Made by a program: the position numbers and the translations under genes. Positions 43,906-52,154 of a stretch of 64,000 nt of DNA are shown here, in pieces. Every line of letters begins with the position of its first letter. Within the stretch, counting starts at the first letter, position 1. This DNA comes from an uncultured Flavobacteriales bacterium (lineage in GTDB: Bacteria > Bacteroidota > Bacteroidia > Flavobacteriales_D > Crocinitomicaceae). The notes under the pieces are model-generated. The model saw only the letters and a program-made list of their open reading frames with translations. It was not told the DNA's origin and did no database searches. Location of the stretch: the NCBI GenBank assembly GCA_913051935.1, contig CAJXCU010000003.1, forward strand, positions 1 to 64,000, written 5' to 3'.

Positions 43906-44824
43906 TTAATGGATACCCCTGAAGTTTAGACTTCGCTTTTTCAATGTCCTCAGTAAAACCAAGGATAAATCCACCACCACCCGAACCGCACAGCTTTAGG
44001 TAGTAGGCGTTAGAATCAATTCCCTCTTGCCATAGCTTATGGTACACTTTAGGAATCATGGGCTTGAAATGCTCCAAAAGAATTTTGGATAACCCTTTCA
44101 TGTTCGTCAAAAGTGGCTTTGATTTCTTGTTTAGGAAGGCATCGATGCACGCATCGTTGTATTTCTTAAATTGTCCTTTTAACATTTTTCGAAAACCTTC
44201 TTCTTTACAACGCTCCATAAAGTGTTGTACAAGCGGCTGTGTTTTTCCTGTAGTACCTGTATTCATCAAGAAAATCGCTCCTTTACCTGTCGAGGTATCT
44301 GGGAGACCAACTGTTCCTACTTCACTCTTTGATTTGATTAGTACAGGTAAATTTAAATAACAAATCAAAGGATCTAGACCAGAGCTTTTACCGTGATAGT
44401 ATGATTCTAGCGTTCCAAATATCTTTTTAAGCTCAATAAATTTCTCATTGCTCATATTGGCATCTGATGTAATTTTATCCACGCTATAATTATCATATAT
44501 TGCCGCAACAATTGCACCAGAGCTACCTACACCGAAACCTTGTGGAATACTCGAATCAAAGTGCATCCCTTTATCTAAATCTTTACGAAATTTATTCAAA
44601 TTCAAAGCACACGGTAGCTTACCCTTTGCTTCAAGGCCTTTCAAGTGTAAAAAGAATTTTTCTAACTTTCGATTGGAGTCTATTGAGTTTCCTTCCGGAT
44701 TAGTACTAAAGAGTAGCTTACCGTTATAATCATTATACGGAATAGATAGGCCCATTGAATCGTGGATGATTCCGTATTCTCCGAAAAGGAGAATTTTACT
44801 GTAGTACAAGGATTCTTTAAGCAT
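43886..44824 (-). CDS. mvk: Mevalonate kinase
   Basis: This GHMP kinase phosphorylates mevalonate with ATP. From ATG 44824 the product has 312 residues. Motif 1 is KILLFGEYGII (about 10-20), motif 2 is the phosphate loop PQGFGVGSSGAIVAAIYD, and motif 3 is LKLCGSGGGGFILGF. The YYHGKSSGLDPLICY segment holds the catalytic Asp region of mevalonate kinases. The nine extra residues from the upstream ATG at 44851 do not fit the family. It overlaps the decarboxylase gene by 8 bases. Confidence 0.92.
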   Translation of the reverse strand: MLKESLYYSKILLFGEYGIIHDSMGLSIPYNDYNGKLLFSTNPEGNSIDSNRKLEKFFLHLKGLEAKGKLPCALNLNKFRKDLDKGMHFDSSIPQGFGVGSSGAIVAAIYDNYSVDKITSDANMSNEKFIELKKIFGTLESYYHGKSSGLDPLICYLNLPVLIKSKSEVGTVGLPDTSTGKGAIFLMNTGTTGKTQPLVQHFMERCKEEGFRKMLKGQFKKYNDACIDAFLNKKSKPLLTNMKGLSKILLEHFKPMIPKVYHKLWQEGIDSNAYYLKLCGSGGGGFILGFTEDIEKAKSKLQGYPLNVIHRF

Positions 44825-45896
44825 AATGCTCCATTTTAAGTAGCGGCCCATTTCCTACTTCGTCACAAATATACTGCTCATTTTCACAGTAAGCAATTAA
44901 TTCATCCTTGATGAAGTCCAAGGCCGGCTGTTTATATTCAGCAGGATAAAGCAAATGAACATTTGCTCCTGCATCTAAAGTAATCGTAAAAGGTATGTTG
45001 TCTGAATCACGCTTTTCCCAAACCTTATGAATGATGTTCAAAGTATTAGGTTTGAAAAGCATAAAGTATGGATCAGAGGTCATCATCATCGCATGAAGCG
45101 TTAGCGCTTCCTTCTCTACTAACCGATTAAAGTCCAAAATGTTCCCAGATTTGAGGATTTTCTGTAACTTAAGCATATGATTCCTTGCTTGCTCAAAACG
45201 ATTTGCAGCAAAGGGATGATCATTCATGAGATCATGACCAAGGGTTGAGCTCACCTTCTTCTCGCCCCTGTCAACCAATAGTATGGTATCCTGATACGTT
45301 TTGAAAACATCGTGTACATCATCATAAGGAACCGCAAAGTCATTGCTACTTCCTGCGTAATCAGCATGCGCACCCCAAATACCCATCGGACCATATATAG
45401 AGCGGCATGCACTCCCCGACCCTAGCCGGCTTAAAAAAGAAGCCTTCTTGTAAAAGTCAGCATCAGAAAGGCTTGCTGCTTCGCGTTCAATACTCAAGAC
45501 GCATAACGCCAAGGCACTAAATCCTGAAGCTGAAGAGGCGATACCACTGCTGTGTGGAAAGGTATTTTCAGTTTCAATTTTGAATGCATAATGATTTACA
45601 TAAGGGCAATAGCTTTCTATACGCCCGAAGAAGGTCTCAATCTTTTTTAAGAAAGATGGTTGCTCCTGTCCACCAACGAAGACTTTAAGGCTGCGTTTGT
45701 CTGCTTTTGAAAAAGACAGCTTGGTTGAGGTGTAGCAATTCCTGAGAGTAAAGCTAATAGATGCGTTGGCAGGAAGTTGCACAGGTTTCTTTCCCCAATA
45801 CTTGACTAGCGCAATGTTTGAGGGACTTTCCCAAGTTACTGTGCCTGATTGAGGGACTGATAACATAGTACCCGCAGTATATTCATCTTGAATCAT
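44817..45896 (-). CDS. mvaD: Diphosphomevalonate decarboxylase
   Basis: MvaD makes isopentenyl diphosphate from mevalonate diphosphate, using ATP. The 359-residue product has the family start SPSNIALVKYWGKKPVQLPANASISFTL, the ATP loop HSSGIASSASGFSALALCVLSIE, RLGSGSACRSIYGPMGIWG, and the catalytic Asp in FTITLDAGANVHLLY. All expected motifs are intact and the length is normal for Bacteroidota. It lies 81 bases after the GYDIA kinase gene and overlaps mevalonate kinase by 8. Confidence 0.95.
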   Translation of the reverse strand: MIQDEYTAGTMLSVPQSGTVTWESPSNIALVKYWGKKPVQLPANASISFTLRNCYTSTKLSFSKADKRSLKVFVGGQEQPSFLKKIETFFGRIESYCPYVNHYAFKIETENTFPHSSGIASSASGFSALALCVLSIEREAASLSDADFYKKASFLSRLGSGSACRSIYGPMGIWGAHADYAGSSNDFAVPYDDVHDVFKTYQDTILLVDRGEKKVSSTLGHDLMNDHPFAANRFEQARNHMLKLQKILKSGNILDFNRLVEKEALTLHAMMMTSDPYFMLFKPNTLNIIHKVWEKRDSDNIPFTITLDAGANVHLLYPAEYKQPALDFIKDELIAYCENEQYICDEVGNGPLLKMEHYA

Positions 45897-45977
45897 CGCT
45901 TAAATGTAAGGTTTAAGAAAGGTGTGTAAAAAATGTTGCGAAATAATTATCAACAAGGTTTTCATGAAATCTTTGGG

Positions 45978-46883
45978 CTACAAAATGAAAGAGTCAAATT
46001 CGTGGATCACAGAGAACCCTTTTTCTGCAAAATACGCGCGGTCTTTGGCATTTCCTGTAGCTAGAATAAAATCCCCACCCCAGGCACCTAATGACTTAAC
46101 AGCACCTTTATAATCTGAGAAGTAGCGTTGCCTTACCGTTGGATAGCCCAAAACGCAACTCATTATTTCTTCGTGTTTGGTAATCGCCTCATTGAAAACA
46201 TCAAGCGACGTTGCATGCATCATTGTTCGGGTTAAAGCTGAAATTTCCTCTACAATTGTAGCCAAATCAATACTAGATTTTCTACCTTGGTATTTATTGA
46301 CCTCACTACTACTTTTTTGTTTGGCATTTAAATAAACGAAAAATAAAGATGAACAAAAGTCCGGTTTCCAATCTATTTGATTTACTTCCACTAGACCATC
46401 ATCCAATTGATAGGTGATCGCCGAGTCTGTCATTCCGCAAGCTACATCATAGCCACTTCCATTGCTCACCTTAAAATGCAATTGCATGGGGTCAATATCA
46501 AAACATTGTGCCACACAACACAGTAAAGTAGAACTCGAGCCAAGCCCCCAGTCAGTTGGAAACTCCAAAGCCGTTGTCACCTCACCCTTAAGTCTATTCA
46601 ACTTATTAGATAGCACTGCTGCAGCTAATAATATTTCTTTAAGTGTTTTCGCTTTGCGGTGATCAGAACTATCTTCAATAATCAATTCAGCACCGTGGAA
46701 ATGTGCCTCAAACCAAGTTTCACCCTTCATATCTAGACTTCGCCAATGCAGTATGTCTTGATCGAGTTCTTTGTAATGCATGACCTGCCCTATCTGGGTA
46801 GGAATCGCCAATGACAAACTGCCATCAAGAATGGTGTATTCACCACTTACTAAAAGCTTTCCGTTTGCCCGAAAGGTTTTCAC
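45978..46883 (-). CDS. GYDIA family GHMP kinase, candidate phosphomevalonate kinase
   Basis: This GHMP-fold kinase shows motif 1 (GKLLVSGEYTILDGSLSLAIPT), the loop LGSSSTLLCCVAQ, and GSGYDVACG, the variant of the GYDIA signature. A GTG start at 46883 is chosen: it overlaps the hmgR stop as GTGA, and V(M)KTFRANGKLLVSGEY then matches the usual family start. An ATG at 46931 would reach 52 bases into hmgR. The product has 301 residues. In the pathway the step without a gene here is phosphomevalonate kinase, so this protein is the likely enzyme; that is inference. Confidence 0.85.
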   Translation of the reverse strand: MKTFRANGKLLVSGEYTILDGSLSLAIPTQIGQVMHYKELDQDILHWRSLDMKGETWFEAHFHGAELIIEDSSDHRKAKTLKEILLAAAVLSNKLNRLKGEVTTALEFPTDWGLGSSSTLLCCVAQCFDIDPMQLHFKVSNGSGYDVACGMTDSAITYQLDDGLVEVNQIDWKPDFCSSLFFVYLNAKQKSSSEVNKYQGRKSSIDLATIVEEISALTRTMMHATSLDVFNEAITKHEEIMSCVLGYPTVRQRYFSDYKGAVKSLGAWGGDFILATGNAKDRAYFAEKGFSVIHEFDSFIL

Positions 46884-48229
46884 TTGTTTTGGTTTTGAAG
46901 CTCTTCTTGAGTTATGCCACGTAATGTGCAAAAATAATCTACCACGGCTTTATGAGAAACCACCTTGTCTGCAAAGTGGTCTTTTATGACTTTACGCTCG
47001 TCTGCTGTTCCACCCAATTGATTGATGATGTTCAGCAAATGCATCTTCATGTGTCCTTTTTGAATCCCTGTTGTTACCAAAGAGCGAACTGCGCCAAAAT
47101 TCTGCGCCAAGCCAACACAAGCAATGATTTTCATAAGCTGCGCTGCGTTCGGCTTACCAAGTAATTGGTGTGCAAACTTTACCATTGGATGCAATGCTGT
47201 TAAACCACCTATGGTTCCCAATGCCATCGGTACCTCAATCCAAAAACGAAAGTTTCCGTCTGTAATGTCAACATGTGTTAGGCTGCTGTAGCTACCATCC
47301 TTTGCCGCATAAGTATGTCCACAAGACTCAATGGCCCTGAAGTCATTTCCTGTGGCAATCACAACAGCATCTATACCGTTAAAGATTCCTTTATTGTGGG
47401 TTGTTGCTCTATATGGCTCAATTTTAGCCACATGAATGGCTTGCTCAAACTTTTTAGCAAACTCCGCAGGAGAGAGATCTGTTCCTTCCGTAAGGCTTTC
47501 AATTGGGCAAGATACTTCAGCACGAACCAAACATTCAGGTGTATAGTTACTTAAGATGCACATGATAACCATCAATTTTTTATCTGACTCAGGTAAATCG
47601 CTGTTTTCAAGTTCACTCTGTAATATTTTTGAGAACTCCTCCAATATACTGTTGATGAAGTTTGCCCCCATAGCTTCACATGTTTCGAACTTTGCCATGA
47701 GCTGATAATAATTTGGCTCATCATCTGTCTTGTTGACGAGCTGTATATCAAGGATTCCTCCTCCACGCTTGCGCATGTTTTCAGTAAGGTCATTAGTTTG
47801 TTCAATAAACTTATGCTTAATAGACTCAAAGAAATCTAGTAATATATCGTAATTCCCATACCACGCGAAATGAACGTGGCCCACTTTAGTTGTAGAAATT
47901 ACTTCGGCCTTAAATCCACCCCGGTTCATCCAAAATGTGGCATTCTTGGCAGCTGCAGCAACAACAGAGCTCTCTTCTATTGCCATTGGCACACAAAAAA
48001 TCTCATCGTTGATTAAAAAGTTCGGGGCAATACCAAAAGGAATATAAAAATTAGAGATTGTATTCTCAATAAATTCATCGTGAATCTTCTGCACCTTGGC
48101 ATCATTGTGCCAATAGCTTTTAAGGAGCCCAACACATTCTTCATCTCCATCCAGGTACTCATTGGCAATCCATTCAATTTTAGCCTCCTTAGAAAGCTTT
48201 GAAAATCCTTTTACTGATTTCTTAGTCAT
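46880..48229 (-). CDS. hmgR: Hydroxymethylglutaryl-CoA reductase, class II type
   Basis: HMG-CoA reductase makes mevalonate, the first committed compound of this isoprenoid route. The 449-residue product shows CEAMGANFINSILEEF (family DAMGAN motif), HNKGIFNGIDAVVIATGNDFRAIESCGHTYAAKDG, LGTIGGLTALHPMVKFAHQLLG and a His near the C-terminus. There is no membrane domain, which fits the class II bacterial form. It is the first gene of the mevalonate operon and has a good promoter. Cofactor choice (NADH or NADPH) is not decided. Confidence 0.95.
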   Translation of the reverse strand: MTKKSVKGFSKLSKEAKIEWIANEYLDGDEECVGLLKSYWHNDAKVQKIHDEFIENTISNFYIPFGIAPNFLINDEIFCVPMAIEESSVVAAAAKNATFWMNRGGFKAEVISTTKVGHVHFAWYGNYDILLDFFESIKHKFIEQTNDLTENMRKRGGGILDIQLVNKTDDEPNYYQLMAKFETCEAMGANFINSILEEFSKILQSELENSDLPESDKKLMVIMCILSNYTPECLVRAEVSCPIESLTEGTDLSPAEFAKKFEQAIHVAKIEPYRATTHNKGIFNGIDAVVIATGNDFRAIESCGHTYAAKDGSYSSLTHVDITDGNFRFWIEVPMALGTIGGLTALHPMVKFAHQLLGKPNAAQLMKIIACVGLAQNFGAVRSLVTTGIQKGHMKMHLLNIINQLGGTADERKVIKDHFADKVVSHKAVVDYFCTLRGITQEELQNQNK

Positions 48230-48247
48230 GTTCTTCTGTTTGTCCTA

Positions 48248-48280
48248 CAAAGTTAGCAGTTCTATGCTTGTGAAATGCAA
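48248..48280 (-). promoter_or_regulatory. Promoter of the mevalonate operon
   Basis: On the minus strand TTG (48278-48280) and TAACTTTG (48248-48255) are 22 bases apart. Transcription would start about 12-14 bases before the hmgR ATG at 48229. Both boxes match the Bacteroidota consensus. Confidence 0.65.
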
Positions 48281-48334
48281 TAGCATTATTGAGTTTTAAA
48301 CAGGTTTTTCGAATACATGTTCACTTTTGTTAAA

Positions 48335-48351
48335 ACGTAAAAAATTTACGT
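48335..48351. repeat. Perfect inverted repeat ACGTAAA-AAA-TTTACGT
   Basis: A 7-3-7 palindrome lies between hmgR and the zinc-ribbon gene, 22 bases before the ATG of the latter. It could be an operator for that gene. Its distance from the hmgR promoter (55 bases) makes a role there less likely. Confidence 0.45.
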
Positions 48352-48373
48352 CCTATACATTTATATTTACTAT

Positions 48374-49198
48374 ATGAAAAGAAAGACAATCAATCTTGAA
48401 AAATTCCTTGAACTTTATACGCCCTTTTCAGAAATAGGCGGATGGTGCACTGAAAAACACGAGCGCAAGCACAATCTTTATGACTATTTCAGGAAGATTG
48501 ATTCTATCTCAATTCAATCAAAGAAAGATGGATTGGCTCGGTTAATCAATGGAAATAATTCTTTTACTGTTTTCAAAGTCCCACGCCTGCAACGTGGAAA
48601 AATTTTTGGTTTACGAGGAAAGTGGTTACTGATGTGCGGAGTTGGCGGATTCAGAGGTGGTAGATGTCTTGAGATATTTAAACTAAGAAGCAAACCTTCT
48701 GATGAATTATTTGATAAAATGAGTCGTCTTTATGGTTATTGTCCAAATGCTAATTTTTATGAAGAACAGGAAAATCTCTATGAGCAGAAGGAAATAGAGC
48801 GTTCGAGAAAAAACGAAAACAGACCTAGAGTATATATTCTTGCTTTCATTAGTCAATATACACCTATAAAAGCGACTTGCAAGGAATGTAACTTAGAAAC
48901 AACATTTTCAGGATATTGGTCATACAGGACAAAAGAAAGACACCATAATGTTGATCAATACCAATGTCAAAACTGTGGAGAATTGTCCTTTTCTGAAGAA
49001 GAACAGAACGGTATTTCAGTAGCATGTATTCAACCCTGTAAATGTGGTGGTCAACGCAGACGAGACAAGAATATCTTTTGCCCAGGTTGCGGCTACCGTA
49101 AACGAAAAAACAATAGAGCAGAATCCTTTACAACGATATCCCAAGTGGAATTAGATATTCTTAAAACGAAGCATGACTCAATACTTGAGAATGATTGA
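48374..49198 (+). CDS. Zinc-ribbon protein of unknown function
   Basis: I do not recognise this gene. The 274-residue soluble protein has a basic N-terminal part with a Gly-rich stretch (FGLRGKWLLMCGVGGFRGGRCLEIFKL, 78-104). Two probable zinc sites follow: C169-x2-C172 with C198-x2-C201, and C222-x-C224 with C236-x2-C239. Such double ribbons often bind DNA, RNA or other proteins. Its many Lys and Arg residues fit nucleic-acid binding. It stands alone, opposite hmgR, with an inverted repeat before it and the first 178-bp repeat after it, in a block that looks like accessory DNA. Confidence 0.75.
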   Translation: MKRKTINLEKFLELYTPFSEIGGWCTEKHERKHNLYDYFRKIDSISIQSKKDGLARLINGNNSFTVFKVPRLQRGKIFGLRGKWLLMCGVGGFRGGRCLEIFKLRSKPSDELFDKMSRLYGYCPNANFYEEQENLYEQKEIERSRKNENRPRVYILAFISQYTPIKATCKECNLETTFSGYWSYRTKERHHNVDQYQCQNCGELSFSEEEQNGISVACIQPCKCGGQRRRDKNIFCPGCGYRKRKNNRAESFTTISQVELDILKTKHDSILEND

Positions 49199-49277
49199 GA
49201 ACTGAGTTATTCAATAGTTTATGTGATCATAAAAATTCCAATTTCTACTTATCAATATGTAATTTTTTTTACAATTT

Positions 49278-49455
49278 TTGCGTTAGCAATATAGAATATC
49301 ATTAAGAGTTCCGTGAAAGTCACGGATGCCAACCGATCCTTCGCAGGGCACGGTGGAAAAAACGATGAGAGGCTCGCACCTAAAAACAAACAGCGAATCC
49401 CATTTATATTTCTCTTGATGATGAATTGTTTAACCTTTTAAAACATTTTATTTTG
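49278..49455 (+). repeat. 178-bp direct repeat, copy 1 (structured leader-like element)
   Basis: This block is repeated at 50210-50387 with three differences (49288, 49290, 49449), giving 175 of 178 identical bases and 158 identical in a row. It is GC-richer than its surroundings. The RNA would fold as TCCGTGA-AAG-TCACGGA (49310-49326), a second hairpin with arms CC(A)ACCG and CGGTGG around an inner TCCT/AGGG stem (49329-49356), and a short GAG/CTC hairpin (49367-49375). The copy ends at a TTG that is the likely start codon of the next gene. No RNA family could be assigned. Confidence 0.9.
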
Positions 49456-50205
49456 AATAAACTAATATTACATATACCACACGCTTCAAAATACATACCT
49501 GATTTGAACCTTTACATTGCCGACCAAAAAACATTAAAACACGAGGTGCTTAAATTAACGGATTGGCATACCGATGATTTGTTCTTATTTGAAGATGCCC
49601 TCACTGTAAAAGCAAACTTTTCTCGGGTCTTTTGTGATGTTGAACGATTCTCTGAAGACTCACAAGAGGTGATGGCGAAATTTGGCATGGGCGTTTTATA
49701 TGAAAAAAGTGATGAAGGCCTAAGCATAAGAAATATAAACCCAGTGATTCGAGAAGCGATACTACAGAACTATTATTGGCCACATCACGAGAAGCTTAAT
49801 CAGGCTATAGATCAGCAGTTGAAAAAAAACGGCAAGGCAACTATTGTAGATTGCCATTCTTTTCCTAACAAGCCATTTCAGAGAGATCTTGATCAGAACC
49901 CAAATAGACCTGATTTTAATATTGGAACAGACTCCTTTCACACGCCTCTAGAACTTATTTCATTATCCGAGACCTTCTTTAATGAAAGAGGTTATTCAGT
50001 TGGAATCGATTGGCCTTACAAAGGCACCATTGTACCTCTAGTTCATTATAAAAAAAACAAAAATGTTCGATCAATTATGCTCGAGGTAAATCGATCTTTA
50101 TACCTTGATAAAAACACGAATTTACGGTCTATTTTATATCCAAAAACAAAAGATATTATTCAAGAATATTTGAGATTACTAAAAGAAAATTGTAATCTTT
50201 TATAA
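49453..50205 (+). CDS. N-formylglutamate amidohydrolase family protein
   Basis: The 250-residue product reads MNKLILHIPHASKYIP if started at TTG 49453, the usual family start. Other motifs are LTDWHTDDLFLFEDALTVKANFSRVFCDVERFSED, TIVDCHSFPNKPF (metal and catalytic residues) and SIMLEVNRSLYLD. The family includes N-formylglutamate deformylase of histidine breakdown, but many members have other amide substrates. A TTG at 49426 in frame would add nine residues from the repeat. No ATG is available near the start. The first bases of the gene are the last of repeat copy 1. The CtlX-type gene downstream suggests amino-acid catabolism. Confidence 0.87.
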   Translation: MNKLILHIPHASKYIPDLNLYIADQKTLKHEVLKLTDWHTDDLFLFEDALTVKANFSRVFCDVERFSEDSQEVMAKFGMGVLYEKSDEGLSIRNINPVIREAILQNYYWPHHEKLNQAIDQQLKKNGKATIVDCHSFPNKPFQRDLDQNPNRPDFNIGTDSFHTPLELISLSETFFNERGYSVGIDWPYKGTIVPLVHYKKNKNVRSIMLEVNRSLYLDKNTNLRSILYPKTKDIIQEYLRLLKENCNLL

Positions 50206-50209
50206 CTTC

Positions 50210-50387
50210 TTGCGTTAGCCAAATAGAATATCATTAAGAGTTCCGTGAAAGTCACGGATGCCAACCGATCCTTCGCAGGGCACGGTGGAAAAAACGATGA
50301 GAGGCTCGCACCTAAAAACAAACAGCGAATCCCATTTATATTTCTCTTGATGATGAATTGTTTAACCTTTTAAAACATTTCATTTTG
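50210..50387 (+). repeat. 178-bp direct repeat, copy 2 (structured leader-like element)
   Basis: This is the partner of 49278-49455, exactly 932 bases downstream in the same orientation. It starts four bases after the amidohydrolase stop codon and ends at TTG 50385-50387, the likely start of the next gene. The three hairpins of copy 1 are unchanged. Beyond both ends the two copies share no sequence, so the edges are sharp. Confidence 0.9.
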
Positions 50388-51083
50388 GAAAATCAATTTA
50401 AAGAACGCTTCAGAAAGCTTAATCCCTTGGAGCTCGTTGCCACTTTTAACAAAAACCTAAATCGAAGTTGGGACATCGATGAACGACGTCAATTTCTCGA
50501 AACGTTGCGCAAAGAATTTGAAAAACGGAATATCTGCATCGAAAACATTACGTCTCCCTTTGCCATTCGATCTAATGGATTTATTATGAACAAGCAATCC
50601 GAAGCGGTGTATGTAGCCAAAAAAGTAATTCCTAAAAAAGACCTCACTCGCCAAATACCGATAACCCTACTACTGGATTCTGAATACGAACAGCACGAAT
50701 GCGTGTATCTCAATCCCAAATTGGTTCTTATTGATGAACCGATTATCGATATGAGAAAATACCTTGAGCATGGCTGTTCCCCTATTCTATTTGCCGTTCA
50801 ACATGACAAGGTACAAACGGTATTTAATGTAACAGGGATCAGGGACATGTACCTCATTGGTTTCAAATTCAGCAACCAAATCAAGTCTGTGAATTTAATT
50901 AATGGAAGAAAGGAACATGTGCTTCAGCTCGCAATTCCAAGCAAAACACTGCTCTTTTTACCTCAAAAGCTCATTCTTGAGTTCAACACCTTTTTACTTG
51001 CCAAAAGACAAAGCATCGAAAAGTTCTTAAACGACATTCACAGCATTCAATTATTACCCACTTATAAAACCCCAAAATCATGA
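50385..51083 (+). CDS. Protein of unknown function downstream of repeat copy 2
   Basis: I do not recognise this gene. Started at TTG 50385 the product has 232 residues, soluble, mixed helix and strand: MENQFKERFRKLNPLELVATFNKNLNRSWDIDERRQFLETLRKEFEKRN, then SPFAIRSNGFIMNKQSEAVYVAKKVI and VYLNPKLVLIDEPIIDMRKYLEHGCSPILFAVQHDKV. There is no signal peptide or known catalytic motif. The in-frame TTG at 50358 lies within the repeat and would add nine residues identical to those before the amidohydrolase. It overlaps the next gene by 4 bases (ATGA). Confidence 0.68.
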   Translation: MENQFKERFRKLNPLELVATFNKNLNRSWDIDERRQFLETLRKEFEKRNICIENITSPFAIRSNGFIMNKQSEAVYVAKKVIPKKDLTRQIPITLLLDSEYEQHECVYLNPKLVLIDEPIIDMRKYLEHGCSPILFAVQHDKVQTVFNVTGIRDMYLIGFKFSNQIKSVNLINGRKEHVLQLAIPSKTLLFLPQKLILEFNTFLLAKRQSIEKFLNDIHSIQLLPTYKTPKS

Positions 51084-52150
51084 AAAACTTGAGAAAAATC
51101 AATCTTAGCATTAGCTGTTTCTTACTATTAATCACTTACAGTATCTCTCAAAATGAAATCGATCCTGACAATACGCTCGAAGAAAAGACCCACTTCACCA
51201 TACTTGAAAAAGAAGGTAAGACTCAATATTTCGGACAAGTCTATAAAAATAAGAGAAAAGGAATAGGTACCGAATTTTTGAACAATGGCCAAACGCAAAC
51301 AGGCTATTTCGAAAACGACCAATTCCTTGGTGAATATATTGTCAGTCCACCGTGGCATATGGTTGATATTGATTACAACTTCATCAATGACGTTGAATTT
51401 GAAAAAATATCTGTAGATGTCAACATCAAAAACAAGATATCTAAAGACGAATTCCTTTACATTTCACCATTGTGTAGCGAAATCAACGGTATTCAATTTT
51501 ATGCAGGAATACAGACTCAGTGTGGTGGTTATCAAAACTCCTTACACAACGAGGAAAAATCTGAGTATTATGAAATCGGTAAGGCCCTTATCTTTTCAAG
51601 GTGGGAAACAAGAGACATCAAAGGATTTCAAAAGGCGCCCAATGGGGTATGCGAAAGCAGTGGGTATGAAGGTGATTTTATCAGTGTTCGTAACTCCTTT
51701 GAATGGGATACTGGCACCTATACATTAAGCCTAATAAATACACACGAAACCATACAACTGAATGGAGAATTACACACTTTCGTTGAGCTACAGGCCTATG
51801 ATCACCAGAATGATAAAACAGTGAGCTGTGGCAAACTTGCATTTCCCGGGGAGCGCCTTGTTTTAGATAAGAGAAACTTTATGTTCGTTGAGTTATATAG
51901 TGAATTAACAAAAATTTCGGATACCCCAAAAGGCACGGTGAGCATGGGTAATTTCAACTACCAAGCACCAGGTAAAGGAGCTTCCTCCAGAGTATTAATT
52001 GAAGAGGCTTTTGCCCTCTATAATAAAAATAAACCTCAATGGGCAAGGGCAAGTCTGGAAAACCAGCTGTTTAAGTTTCAATTTGGTCTACCTTATGCGA
52101 GAAGATATCATTGGGAGTACGAAAATCTATATGTCGAAACTTTAAAATAA
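51080..52150 (+). CDS. Secreted MORN-like repeat protein of unknown function
   Basis: The 356-residue product has a signal peptide (KNLRKINLSISCFLLLITYSISQ). Residues about 50-85 hold two MORN-like units (YFGQVYKNKRKGIGTEFLNNGQTQTGYFENDQFLGEY), a motif found in proteins that touch membranes or act as scaffolds. The rest is unrecognised, with several Cys (CSEINGIQFYAGIQTQCGGYQNS, CESSGYEG) and a C-terminal GKGASSRVLIEEAFALYNKNKPQWARASL. There is no T9SS tail. It overlaps the upstream orphan by 4 bases, so the two are co-translated. Confidence 0.72.
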   Translation: MKNLRKINLSISCFLLLITYSISQNEIDPDNTLEEKTHFTILEKEGKTQYFGQVYKNKRKGIGTEFLNNGQTQTGYFENDQFLGEYIVSPPWHMVDIDYNFINDVEFEKISVDVNIKNKISKDEFLYISPLCSEINGIQFYAGIQTQCGGYQNSLHNEEKSEYYEIGKALIFSRWETRDIKGFQKAPNGVCESSGYEGDFISVRNSFEWDTGTYTLSLINTHETIQLNGELHTFVELQAYDHQNDKTVSCGKLAFPGERLVLDKRNFMFVELYSELTKISDTPKGTVSMGNFNYQAPGKGASSRVLIEEAFALYNKNKPQWARASLENQLFKFQFGLPYARRYHWEYENLYVETLK

Positions 52151-52154
52151 GACC

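Noticed and set aside
49310-49376. Repeat as a known riboswitch (TPP, cobalamin, SAM-I, c-di-GMP, guanidine-I)
   Set aside because: Short resemblances exist, such as GTGAAA-TCAC to cobalamin and CACGG-AAAA-GAGA to guanidine-I, but the full conserved cores of each class are not present.
49305-49445. Short overlapping open frames through the repeat, including one with a slippery A-AAA-AAC
   Set aside because: All three forward frames stay open for 20 to 48 codons simply because the block is GC-rich. A -1 shift at the A run meets a TGA at once. No ribosome site supports any of them.
49278-49455. Repeat as an integron attC site, because it begins with GCGTTAGC
   Set aside because: There is no matching RYYYAAC box at the right distance upstream, no imperfect long palindrome before the GTTA, and no integrase gene. 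The repeat is at the 5' end of genes, not the 3' end.
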